A stretch of DNA of 7,783 bases from CAYLZN01 sp964387935 (GTDB lineage Bacteria > Acidobacteriota > Vicinamibacteria > Vicinamibacterales > JAFNAJ01): the NCBI GenBank assembly GCA_964387935.1, contig CAYLZN010000282.1:1-7783 (forward strand), written 5' to 3'. The notes under the pieces were generated by a model. The model saw only the letters and a list, made by a program, of their open reading frames with translations, searched no databases and was not told the DNA's origin. Within the stretch, counting starts at the first letter, position 1, and the number at the start of each line of letters is the position of its first letter. The position numbers and the translations under genes are program-made. Shown here one piece after another: positions 1-6,070 of this stretch.

Positions 1-15
1 TACGGACGTCAGCAT

Positions 16-1227
16 TCAGCCGCAGCGCGCCGCGGCCAGTGCCTGGTCCAGGTCCGCGATGAGGTCTTCCACGTCCTCGATGCCGACCGAGTACCGCACG
101 AGGCCATCGCTGAACCCGGCGGCCTCGCGTGCCTCTCTCGACATCGACGCGTGGGTCATGGACGCCGGGTGCTCGATGAGCGTCTCCACGCCCCCGAGCG
201 ACACCGCGAGCGTGGCCAGCCGCACGCGGTCCATGAGTCGGCGCCCCGCGTCGAACCCGCCCTTGAGTTCGAAGCTGATCATCGAACCGAAGCCGCGCAT
301 CTGTCGCCTGGCCAGCTCGTGCTGGGGGTGCGAGGGGAGGCCGATGTACCGGACCCGGGCAACCATCGGATGGGACTCCAGCCAGCAGGCGACGGCCATG
401 GCATTCCGCTGGGCCCGCTCGACACGCACCCCGAGCGTTTTGAGACCCCTGAGCACGAGGAAGGCCTGGTGCGGGTCCATGCTGCAGCCCGTCTGGATCA
501 TGACGTCCCTCAGCCGCGCCACCACGTTCGCCTCCCTGGCGACGAGGATGCCGCCGACCACGTCCGCGTGACCGTTGATGAACTTCGTGACGGAGTGCAG
601 CACCACGTCCGCCCCGAGATCGAGCGGTTGCTGCAGGTAGGGGCTCGCGAAGGTACTGTCCACCACGAGCAGGCTGCCGTGGGCGTGGGCGATCTCCGCC
701 GCGCCCGCGAGGTCCGTGACCTGCATGGTGGGATTGGACGGCGACTCGACGTACACGACGCGCGTGTGCGGTCGCATCGCCTGCCGCAGGCTGTCGAGAT
801 TGCTCGTGTCGACGAACGTCGCCTCGACGCCGTAGCGCAGGTAGTGCTTCTCGAGCAGCCCGCGGCTGGGCCCGTACACCGACGCGGTGCTCACGAGGTG
901 AGCGCCCTGCCCGAGCAGCGCCATGTAGACCGTGTTGACCGCGCCCAGGCCCGAGCTGGTCGCCACCCCGCCCCGTCCGTTCTCGAGCGAGGCCACGCTC
1001 TCCTCGAGGGCCGCCACCGTGGGATTGCCCAGGCGCGTGTAGATGAACCCCTGTTCGTGCCCTGCGAACAGGGCCGCCCCATGCGCCGCGTCGCGGAAGG
1101 CGAAGGTGGACGTCTGGTAGATCGGCACGGTGACTGCGCCGGTCGCGTCGGGATGATGCCCCCCATGCACCAGCCGGCTGTTGATGCCCGTTGGGCCATG
1201 GTCCGGTGGCTGCCGTGTCGAGGTCAT
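16..1227 (-). CDS. Cys/Met metabolism PLP-dependent enzyme (cystathionine gamma-lyase/synthase or methionine gamma-lyase type)
   Basis: This is a 403-residue fold-type I PLP enzyme of the trans-sulfuration family, full length for the family. These cytosolic enzymes perform beta/gamma-elimination or gamma-replacement on cystathionine, homocysteine, methionine or acylhomoserines. Visible landmarks are YTRLGNPT (Tyr63, Arg65, phosphate contacts from the partner subunit), Tyr118 in VYGPS (stacks on the cofactor ring), Asp190 in VVDSTF (pyridine nitrogen), the Schiff-base lysine Lys215 in HSVTKFINGHADVVGG, the SLGGVETLIEHPASMTH segment and the substrate-carboxylate Arg378 in VRYSVGIED. The frame stays open upstream to 1485, but ATG 1227 is preferred: GGGAGG lies 5 nt upstream, homology begins just after it, and its ATG overlaps the stop of the upstream gene (ATGA), implying translational coupling. 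The residue after Tyr118-Gly is Pro, where typical methionine gamma-lyases carry Cys. The family is certain; the substrate cannot be fixed from sequence. Confidence 0.95.
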   Translation of the reverse strand: MTSTRQPPDHGPTGINSRLVHGGHHPDATGAVTVPIYQTSTFAFRDAAHGAALFAGHEQGFIYTRLGNPTVAALEESVASLENGRGGVATSSGLGAVNTVYMALLGQGAHLVSTASVYGPSRGLLEKHYLRYGVEATFVDTSNLDSLRQAMRPHTRVVYVESPSNPTMQVTDLAGAAEIAHAHGSLLVVDSTFASPYLQQPLDLGADVVLHSVTKFINGHADVVGGILVAREANVVARLRDVMIQTGCSMDPHQAFLVLRGLKTLGVRVERAQRNAMAVACWLESHPMVARVRYIGLPSHPQHELARRQMRGFGSMISFELKGGFDAGRRLMDRVRLATLAVSLGGVETLIEHPASMTHASMSREAREAAGFSDGLVRYSVGIEDVEDLIADLDQALAAARCG

Positions 1228-1592
1228 CGCGCCCTCCCATGATGCGCGCAGGCGGCGTCCGGACTCATGACATCGAGCGCGCCGGCCTTGAACGCAGCCA
1301 GGTTCTGCTCGACGGTCGAGTGGCGGGCCCGATAGACGGGCCGCCCCGCGCCCAGGAGCTTCCGCAATGCGCCCATGCCGATTCCACCGACGACAAAGGC
1401 GTCGATGTCTTCTCCTCGAAGCGCCACGAGCGGCTGGCACGCGCCGTGCTCGTGGTCCGCGTCTACGTTCGGCACGGCGCGACACGAGCCGTGTTCGAGT
1501 TCGACGACCATGAAGTAAGGTGCGGAGCCGAAGTGCGGACAGACCGGGCTTGCGGCACCTTCATCGGAGGTGACGGGCATGCAGAGTCTCAT
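1224..1592 (-). CDS. NifX/NifB-type dinitrogenase iron-molybdenum cofactor-binding domain protein
   Basis: This 122-residue protein resembles the small stand-alone members of the FeMo-cofactor biosynthesis family (NifX, NafY, C-terminal NifB domain). In non-diazotrophs these are proposed metal or Fe-S cluster carriers of unknown role. Landmarks are the N-terminal strand MRLCMPV, SPVCPHFGSAPYF at residues 16-27, HEHGACQPL at 48-55, GGIGMGALRKLLGAG at 69-83, and a metal-ligand-like CAHH at 115-118. The ATG at 1592 is where family similarity begins; the frame stays open further upstream without similarity. It overlaps the DUF134 gene by 32 bp and has no strong Shine-Dalgarno sequence, so its translation is probably coupled to DUF134. 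Its TGA overlaps the ATG of the PLP enzyme gene. No nitrogenase gene is visible, so a nitrogen-fixation role is unlikely. Family confidence is high; the function is unknown. Confidence 0.88.
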   Translation of the reverse strand: MRLCMPVTSDEGAASPVCPHFGSAPYFMVVELEHGSCRAVPNVDADHEHGACQPLVALRGEDIDAFVVGGIGMGALRKLLGAGRPVYRARHSTVEQNLAAFKAGALDVMSPDAACAHHGRAR

Positions 1593-1989
1593 GTGGAATG
1601 CTCGTGTGGGGGGCGGGCTCGTTGACGGAAGACCTCTCACCGGAGGCCGGGGCCGCAGCGACGGGGTCGTGCCGACGACAGCATCGCCGGGGTCCTGCCT
1701 GCACGCGGACGGGTCCACCTTCGATCCGCAGGGCCTTCCCGTGGACCAGGGCATCCGCGATCTTGGCGTGCGCGGCGTCGAGGATCCGGGAGAACGTGGG
1801 CCTCGACACGCGCATCTGCCTCGCCGCGCGCGCGTGGTACAGCTTGTCGAGATCCGCCAGTCGCAGCGCCTCGAACTCGTCGAGGGTCAGCACGACCTCG
1901 TCGAGCGGCAGCCTCGGGGTGTCGGCCGGCTCGAAGAGGGTGGCGGCTGGCTGACCGGCGATTCGCCGGGGACAGAACGGGCGTGGCAT
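1561..1989 (-). CDS. DUF134 family helix-turn-helix DNA-binding protein
   Basis: This 142-residue protein matches the DUF134 family, small predicted transcription regulators often found next to NifX-type proteins. It opens with the typical MPRP and has a conserved core, EVVLTLDEFEALRLADL at residues 31-47, then a helix-turn-helix with VSRPTFSRIL at 61-70 and the family-typical KIADALVHGKALRIEGG at 76-92. The last 50 residues are low in complexity, contain adjacent Cys103-Cys104, and seem less constrained; the final 32 bp also encode the start of the next gene. GGAGGT at 1999-2004 sits 9 nt before ATG 1989. It is the first gene of a three-gene minus-strand unit, behind a promoter whose spacer carries a perfect palindrome, so autoregulation is the simplest inference. 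Its ligand and targets are not known from the sequence. Confidence 0.9.
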   Translation of the reverse strand: MPRPFCPRRIAGQPAATLFEPADTPRLPLDEVVLTLDEFEALRLADLDKLYHARAARQMRVSRPTFSRILDAAHAKIADALVHGKALRIEGGPVRVQAGPRRCCRRHDPVAAAPASGERSSVNEPAPHTSIPHETLHARHLR

Positions 1990-2010
1990 CGACCCCGGAC
2001 CTCCGACCGT

Positions 2011-2038
2011 ATTATGAACCTATGTTCATAACTGTCAA
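2011..2038 (-). promoter_or_regulatory. Promoter of the DUF134-NifX-PLP unit
   Basis: On the minus strand a perfect -35 box, TTGACA (2038-2033), is followed after 16 nt by CATAAT (2016-2011), five of six matches to the -10 consensus. Transcription would begin near 2003-2005, right at the Shine-Dalgarno sequence (2004-1999), giving a leader of only about 15 nt. The consensus quality stands out in such GC-rich DNA. Confidence 0.75.
2012..2031. promoter_or_regulatory. Perfect 8-4-8 palindrome, probable operator
   Basis: TTATGAAC-CTAT-GTTCATAA is an exact inverted repeat. It occupies nearly the whole spacer and most of the -10 of the DUF134 promoter, the classic site for repression by a dimeric helix-turn-helix protein. 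It is AT-rich within very GC-rich surroundings. The DUF134 protein encoded immediately downstream is the likeliest ligand; this is inference. Confidence 0.75.
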
Positions 2039-2203
2039 GGGGCCCGGCGCCCGCCTGGGCCCGGCGCCCGCGGCTCGCGCGCTCACCACCAGGGTCGACA
2101 TCGCCCGTGGCCGTCCCGCGGGATGGCCCGTCGCGTGTGGGCCTCGAGCCGGCGCGGAACCGGCCTTGGTGGAGACGTCGTTTCGTGATTGCATAGCGCT
2201 TCG

Positions 2204-3511
2204 ATGCCGGTGCGTCTCCCGACCTCGATTGCCGTCGTCGCCGTGGCGCTGACCGTCCTTGCGCACGCGCAACCCCCCTCGTCGCCGCCGCGGGCGCCCA
2301 ACACGGACGAGAGCCAGGTCGGCACCTACGTCCTCCCAGAGGTGTTGCGGCTCCAGGATGGACGGCCGGTCGCCGATGCGGCAACGTGGCACCGCCAGCG
2401 CCGGCCAGAGCTGCTCGAGTTGTTCGCGGCCCACCAGTTCGGCCGGACGCCGACGCGCACGATCGAGCCCCGCGTGGACGCGATCGAGCGCGCCGCCACC
2501 GGGCTCGGGGGTCTCGCGCGGCGGACGCAGGTGCGCCTCGTGTTCGGCGACGGGCCCGACGCGCCGGTCATCCGCCTGGTGCTCTACACGCCGGCCAAGG
2601 CGGCCGGCCCCGTCCCCGCGCTCCTCTACCTGGGGTTCGCACCCAACGCCGTCGCCTTCCCGGAACCCGGCATCGACGAAGGCGTCGGCTGGGATCTCAA
2701 GTCGAAAACGCGCATTCCCGCGAGCCAGGCCCGCGTCCCGGTCGGGTTCGACGCGAGGCCGTTTCTCGAGTCGGGGTTTGCAGTGGCCCACGTCTACTAC
2801 TGCGACATCGAGCCCGACTTCGACGACGGGGCGGCGCTCGGGGTGCGGTCGTTGTTCGGCGGAGGCCAGGGGCCGCGACAGCCCGACGAGTGGGGGGCCA
2901 TCGGCGCCTGGAGCTGGGGCCTGAGCCGCGTGCTCGACTACCTTCGGAAGGACCCCGCCATCGTGGCCGGGAAGATCGCGCTCGCCGGCGCCTCACGGCT
3001 CGGCAAGACCACGCTCTGGGCCGCGGCGCAGGACACGCGCTTCGCGCTCGTCATGCCGCTCATCTCCGGCGAGGGCGGCGCGGCGCTGAGCCGGCGGCAC
3101 TTCGGTGAAACGGTCGCCGACCTGACCGATCCCGCCCGCTACCACTACTGGTTCGCGCCGCGATACCGCGACTACGCCGGGCGGGTCACGGATCTGCCGG
3201 TGGACAGCCACATGCTGCTCGCGCTCATTGCCCCGCGGCCGATGCTGCTGGTCAACGGCGACAGCGACACGTGGTCCGACTGGCGCGGGGAGATCCTCGC
3301 CGCCGACGCGGCGCGCCCGGTGTATGCCCTGCTCGGCACGCCTGACGACCTCGTCGTCGTTACGCACACGGGCGGGCACACGCTGCTGCCCGCGGACCTC
3401 GCCGCGATGGCCGCGTTCATGACGAAGCACTTCGGCCCCGGGCGCCTTTCGGACGGGCCTTTTGAGGCCCGCCCCCGGGCGCTACCGCACGTGCCTGTTC
3501 AAGTGGGCTAG
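2204..3511 (+). CDS. CE15 family glucuronoyl esterase (exported alpha/beta-hydrolase)
   Basis: Family CE15 enzymes hydrolyse the ester between 4-O-methyl-glucuronic acid on xylan and lignin alcohols. This 435-residue protein has a signal peptide (residues 1-22, ending AHA before QPP), so it should act in the periplasm or outside the cell. CE15 signatures are WSWGLSRVLDYL (236-247), the nucleophile elbow GASRLGK with Ser264, GGAALSRRHFGETV (291-304), LPVDSHMLLALIAPRP (331-346) and a catalytic-looking His392 in THTGGHT. The usual acid position, 23 residues after the serine, is Ile287; Glu290 or Asp355 (DTW) may substitute, as some bacterial CE15 enzymes use another acid. ATG 2204 gives a clean signal peptide; TTG 2189 is an in-frame alternative. 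Neither has a good Shine-Dalgarno sequence, and a leaderless message from a weak CATAGC box at 2192 is possible. The last 25 residues read through a hairpin and overlap the opposing gene, so they are probably non-essential. Confidence 0.88.
   Translation: MPVRLPTSIAVVAVALTVLAHAQPPSSPPRAPNTDESQVGTYVLPEVLRLQDGRPVADAATWHRQRRPELLELFAAHQFGRTPTRTIEPRVDAIERAATGLGGLARRTQVRLVFGDGPDAPVIRLVLYTPAKAAGPVPALLYLGFAPNAVAFPEPGIDEGVGWDLKSKTRIPASQARVPVGFDARPFLESGFAVAHVYYCDIEPDFDDGAALGVRSLFGGGQGPRQPDEWGAIGAWSWGLSRVLDYLRKDPAIVAGKIALAGASRLGKTTLWAAAQDTRFALVMPLISGEGGAALSRRHFGETVADLTDPARYHYWFAPRYRDYAGRVTDLPVDSHMLLALIAPRPMLLVNGDSDTWSDWRGEILAADAARPVYALLGTPDDLVVVTHTGGHTLLPADLAAMAAFMTKHFGPGRLSDGPFEARPRALPHVPVQVG
3454..3471. 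terminator. GC-rich hairpin at the convergent gene ends
   Basis: CGGGCCT-TTTG-AGGCCCG is a perfect 7-bp stem with a 4-nt loop. It is flanked on both sides by the direct repeat CCCCGGGCGC (3436-3445 and 3473-3482). It lies inside the esterase reading frame and just past the stop of the dienelactone hydrolase gene. There is no T-tract on either strand, so it is a weak or Rho-assisted bidirectional terminator at best. Confidence 0.4.
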
Positions 3512-4369
3512 CGTGCGTTCCCACGCCAGCTTCGCCGCGGCAGCGTCGTAGCGTGGCGTCGTGTCGTTGTTGAAGCCGTGCTGCGTCCCCGGGTAGAGAT
3601 GCCGCTCGTAGCGCACGTTCGCGGCTTTCAGTGCGGCCTCGTAGGCCGGCCAGCTCGCGTTGATGCGCTCGTCGACCTCGGCCGACTGGATCAGCAGCGG
3701 GGCCTTGATCTTCGGCACGTCCTCCACGTTCGGCGAAGAGCCGTAGAAGGGGACCGCGGCTGCGAGGTCCGGCAACCGCGTGGCCAGGTGGTTGACCATC
3801 CCGCCGCCGTAGCAGAATCCCACCGCGCCGACCTTGCCGCTGGTTTCCGGCCGCGCCTTCAGCCATTCGAACGCCGCCACGAAGTCTTCGCGCGTCCTGG
3901 CCTGGTCCAGCGTCGGGAACAGGGCACGTGCTTCGTCCTCGCCGCCTGGATATCCACCGAGCGGGAACAGCGCATCCGGCGCGAACGCCACGAAGTTGTC
4001 GAGCGCGAGACGGCGCGTGATGTCCTCGATGTGCGGGTTCAGGCCGCGGTTCTCGTGGATCACGAGCACGCCGGGGAGTTTGCCCGTGGCCTTGGCCGGG
4101 TAGGCGAGGTAGCCGCGCATCTTCCCGTAGCCCTTCGGTGACTCGTATTCGACGTGCTGCGCCTTGATGCGGGCATCGTCGGGCTTGACCACCTGCGCCT
4201 CGAGGAACTTCGGGTTCAGCTGGTCGAGCAGCATCACCGCGGTCACGCCGCCCACGGCGAACTTCGAGGCCTTGTCCAGGAACGTGCGGCGGTCGATGAG
4301 GCCGTGGACGTAGGCATCGAACAGAATGAGCAGTTCCTGATCGAAGTCGTGGGCGGTCTTGCGGTCCAT
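3482..4369 (-). CDS. Dienelactone hydrolase family protein (YghX-like) with twin-arginine-like leader
   Basis: This 295-residue alpha/beta-hydrolase belongs to the dienelactone hydrolase (carboxymethylenebutenolidase) family. The catalytic set is visible: Cys186 in GFCYGGG, Asp233 in AEVDERI and His264 in GTQHGFNN, with Glu106 in IHENRG as the family's glutamate near the active site. The N-terminal 60 residues precede the hydrolase domain and contain DRRTFL (26-31) followed by a hydrophobic stretch (about 37-48). This resembles a Tat signal with a long n-region, so export is plausible but unproven. ATG 4369 has GGAGGA 6 nt upstream and is preferred over the longer open frame reaching 4591. 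A TAGAAT -10 box lies at 4412-4407. It is transcribed convergently with the CE15 gene, overlapping its end by 30 bp. The physiological substrate is unknown. Confidence 0.92.
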   Translation of the reverse strand: MDRKTAHDFDQELLILFDAYVHGLIDRRTFLDKASKFAVGGVTAVMLLDQLNPKFLEAQVVKPDDARIKAQHVEYESPKGYGKMRGYLAYPAKATGKLPGVLVIHENRGLNPHIEDITRRLALDNFVAFAPDALFPLGGYPGGEDEARALFPTLDQARTREDFVAAFEWLKARPETSGKVGAVGFCYGGGMVNHLATRLPDLAAAVPFYGSSPNVEDVPKIKAPLLIQSAEVDERINASWPAYEAALKAANVRYERHLYPGTQHGFNNDTTPRYDAAAAKLAWERTLAHLNRHVR

Positions 4370-4406
4370 GCGTGGTCCTCCGGTCAAATGGGCGGGTGCG
4401 AGCGCT

Positions 4407-4412
4407 ATTCTA
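4407..4412 (-). promoter_or_regulatory. Putative -10 box for the dienelactone hydrolase gene
   Basis: TAGAAT (5/6 consensus) on the minus strand would give a start near 4400 and a leader of about 30 nt before ATG 4369. The -35 region is poor (GGATCA at 4435-4430). The box overlaps the stop codon of the decayed gene upstream. The TonB receptor gene has the same hexamer. Confidence 0.45.
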
Positions 4413-5216
4413 CCAGCCCGCCGGCCCGGTGATCCCGCTGCCCGACGCGCTCGGGACCACCCGGCGCACGACGACCGTAGCACTGCGGCGGGCGGCGCGT
4501 GCACTGCCGGCCGCCCAGAACTGTGTAGGCAGGCTCGAGTACATGGCGCGCTCGACGGCGATGTGCGGGTCGTCTCCCAGCGCCTCGACAACGGCGCCGA
4601 ATCGGCGGCCGTGGGCGCTCGCGAACTCTGCCGCGATGGCTACGTTCGTGCGGCTGCTCGCCGGCAACACAAACTCCTTCTCGTCGCGGCTGCCGTCCTC
4701 GTAGTACAGCGTCACTCGCGCGCGATCGTCGCGTCCGCGGTTGGCGATGAGCAGGTAGGTCTCCGTGCCTCGCACGCCGCCCACCTCCCGTCGGCCACCG
4801 CCCACGTGCGCCCCGTGCTGGTCAACCCGGCGGAGTTGTGCGCCTCCGTCCACGTCGCCGCCGTGGGCCCCGGCCACCACATCGCACGCTCGACAATCAC
4901 TGGCACCCGGTTGGTGGATGTGATGATCGTCGAGACCGCCGTGTCCGGAAACAAGGTCGGGGGCGTCGGACTCGAAGAGGATGAAACGCCCGTTCGGTGT
5001 CAGCGCGAGTCCCCGGCTTGCGGCTGCGGCAGGAACGGTCGCTCCTGCCTTGCCGCTGATCAAGTGGAGGCCCGGCGCGGCGCCCGGTTGGGCGGCGAGA
5101 TCTCCGCCCGGCCACGTCGCGATCAACGCCCACGCGGCGAGCAGCTCGGACGCGCGAGCGGCGCAGCGGCTCTGAACGGTACTCAGATCGCGGCCGGAGT
5201 GGGCACGCGTCGTCAT
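4410..5216 (-). pseudogene. Frameshifted remnant of an exported propeller/surface-repeat protein
   Basis: Recognisable segments occur in order but in two frames. From ATG 5216 one frame gives a possible signal peptide (hydrophobic ELLAAWALIATW) and a TolB/PD40-like propeller start, with LTPNGRFILFESDAPDLV ending near 4950. A second frame then carries TAVSTIITSTNRVPVIVERAM and WTEAHNSAGLTSTG, a repeat module I recognise from large acidobacterial secreted proteins. Near 4790 the text returns to the first frame (EVGGVRGTETYLLIANRG, later PHIAVERAMYS) and ends at TAG 4410. Adding one G in the run near 4790 would restore the expected ADGEVGG. The propeller is far too short and jumps directly into the repeat, suggesting internal deletion as well. 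ATG 5216 overlaps the TGA of the upstream frame (ATGA). The first frame happens to be open across 4410-5672, so a gene caller may report a single 420-residue protein. Sequencing error remains an alternative. Confidence 0.65.
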
Positions 5217-5672
5217 TGTTCGGCCCCCGGGCTCCGGCACCCGCCACACGTCGCCGCCCTCCGGCACCGCGTGCCGCCTCCGTGGCGCGGGTTCGCGCGA
5301 CACTCGTAGCGCTCGACACTGCATTCCGTAAACGGGTCGCATGCCGGTGCGCTGCCGCAGTCCCACGAGTCCCGGCACTGGTTGAAGAGCCAGGGATTCA
5401 GCTGGCCGGCGTCGTCGAGCGTCGGGCCCGAGGGCGCGGGCCAGGCCCCTGAGGGACTCCGCGAGCCCCACGCCCGTGGCGAGCCCCGTCACGACCTCGC
5501 CGGCCGTCGTGTCGATCACGTTGACGACCTGCGTATCGCGGCTGCCGGCCTGGCCGTTCACGTAAAGATACCGGGGCGAGGGCGCCTGGCCCTGGCTGCT
5601 CACGGCCAGCGCGCACACCGCTGTCGCGGCGATGGCGATGGCGATGCCGGAGCCCGGGTTCAGGATGTGCAA
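5213..5672 (-). pseudogene. Frameshifted remnant of an exported YVTN-propeller-like protein with Cys-rich tail
   Basis: The start is TTG 5672, with GGGAGG 7 nt upstream; the ATG at 5679 abuts the Shine-Dalgarno sequence and leads into a non-protein-like frame. The first 30 residues form a signal peptide (hydrophobic core from GIAIAIAATAVCALAV), followed by a YVTN-type propeller repeat, RYLYVNGQ and VVNVIDTTAGEVVTGL. Around 5430-5490 the sensible text shifts frame and continues as a Cys-rich segment: LNPWLFNQCRDSWDCGS, CDPFTECSVERYECRANP and RCRRAATCGGC, nine cysteines in about 50 residues. It stops at TGA 5213-5215, which overlaps the ATG of the next remnant. A single propeller repeat followed by a short tail suggests that material is missing. 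The original function is unknown, perhaps a cell-surface or secreted protein. Confidence 0.6.
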
Positions 5673-5763
5673 CGTTCATCCTCCCGTGTGTGGGGTGGCC
5701 GAAGGAGCGGAAAACACCGTGGAGGGGGGAAAGCGAACAGTGAGCGGGTTGCACCAACTGATT

Positions 5764-5788
5764 TTCAGTATTACTGAATATCAGTTAC
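5764..5788 (+). promoter_or_regulatory. Operator-like palindrome upstream of the antitoxin gene
   Basis: TTCAGTA-T-TACTGAA (5764-5778) is a perfect 7-1-7 palindrome, followed by a partial second copy, TCAGTTACT (5781-5789). The site lies 30-45 bp before the antitoxin start in a short AT-rich patch, as expected for autorepression by an AbrB/MazE-type antitoxin. The core promoter is less clear: TGCTATCGT (5793-5801) resembles an extended -10 and would make the message nearly leaderless. The region 5673-5807 separates this gene from the divergent decayed genes and holds no other clear element. Confidence 0.55.
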
Positions 5789-5807
5789 TTCGTGCTATCG
5801 TGATGAC

Positions 5808-6065
5808 ATGTCGAGCAAGGTCACGATGAGCGAGCGTGGGGTCATCACCATTCCGGCCGCCCTTCGGGAAACCTACGGCCTGAAGGCGAACGACGAACTG
5901 ATCCTGGAGGACACCGAAGCCGGGATTCTGCTCCGACCGGCTGTCAGCGTGCCGATCGAGATCTACACCGAGGCACGGATTGCCGAGTTCGCCGGCGACG
6001 AGGTGGCGATCGGCCGCTACCTGCCCAGGAAGCGGGCCCGGGCCCCGCGGTCGAAGACGAAGTAG
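5808..6065 (+). CDS. AbrB/MazE/SpoVT-family antitoxin
   Basis: This 85-residue protein has the swapped-hairpin AbrB DNA-binding domain at residues 1-45: SSKVTMSERGVITIPAALRE, then YGLKANDELILE and a final ILLRP strand. The C-terminal half carries EIYTEARIAEFAGDE (51-65), a motif typical of antitoxins of this type partnered with PIN toxins and likely the toxin-binding segment. A very basic tail, PRKRARAPRSK, follows. It should neutralise the PIN protein encoded 5 nt downstream and repress the shared promoter through the palindrome at 5764. ATG 5808 places the start at the family-typical SKVT but has no Shine-Dalgarno sequence; ATG 5826 (after AAGG) is an alternative that would cut into the first strand. 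The role is inferred from family and arrangement. Confidence 0.92.
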   Translation: MSSKVTMSERGVITIPAALRETYGLKANDELILEDTEAGILLRPAVSVPIEIYTEARIAEFAGDEVAIGRYLPRKRARAPRSKTK

Positions 6066-6070
6066 CCGCG

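Noticed and set aside
151..1242. Long plus-strand open frame of 363 codons opposite the PLP enzyme gene
   Set aside because: Arg/His/Val-rich shadow of the minus-strand gene without domain signature; the opposite strand encodes a clear, complete enzyme.
1228..1485. N-terminal extension of the PLP enzyme frame to 1485
   Set aside because: Arginine-rich, no family similarity, and it overlaps the NifX-like gene; ATG 1227 has a strong Shine-Dalgarno sequence.
1224..1592. Nitrogen fixation locus suggested by the NifX-like protein
   Set aside because: No nif structural or assembly genes are visible, and such domains are common in non-diazotrophs.
1593..1754. N-terminal extension of the NifX-like frame to 1754
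   Set aside because: The text before MRLCMPV is low-complexity and overlaps the conserved C-terminal half of DUF134.
2012..2791. Minus-strand open frame of 259 codons opposite the CE15 gene
   Set aside because: Antisense shadow; the plus strand has signal peptide and CE15 motifs.
3436..3482. Two CCCCGGGCGC direct repeats as a start of a repeat array or attachment site
   Set aside because: Only two 10-bp copies in very GC-rich DNA; no further copies, integrase or tRNA gene nearby.
4359..5309. Plus-strand open frame of 316 codons across the decayed region
   Set aside because: No recognisable domain, and the minus strand shows clear repeat and propeller motifs in the same DNA.
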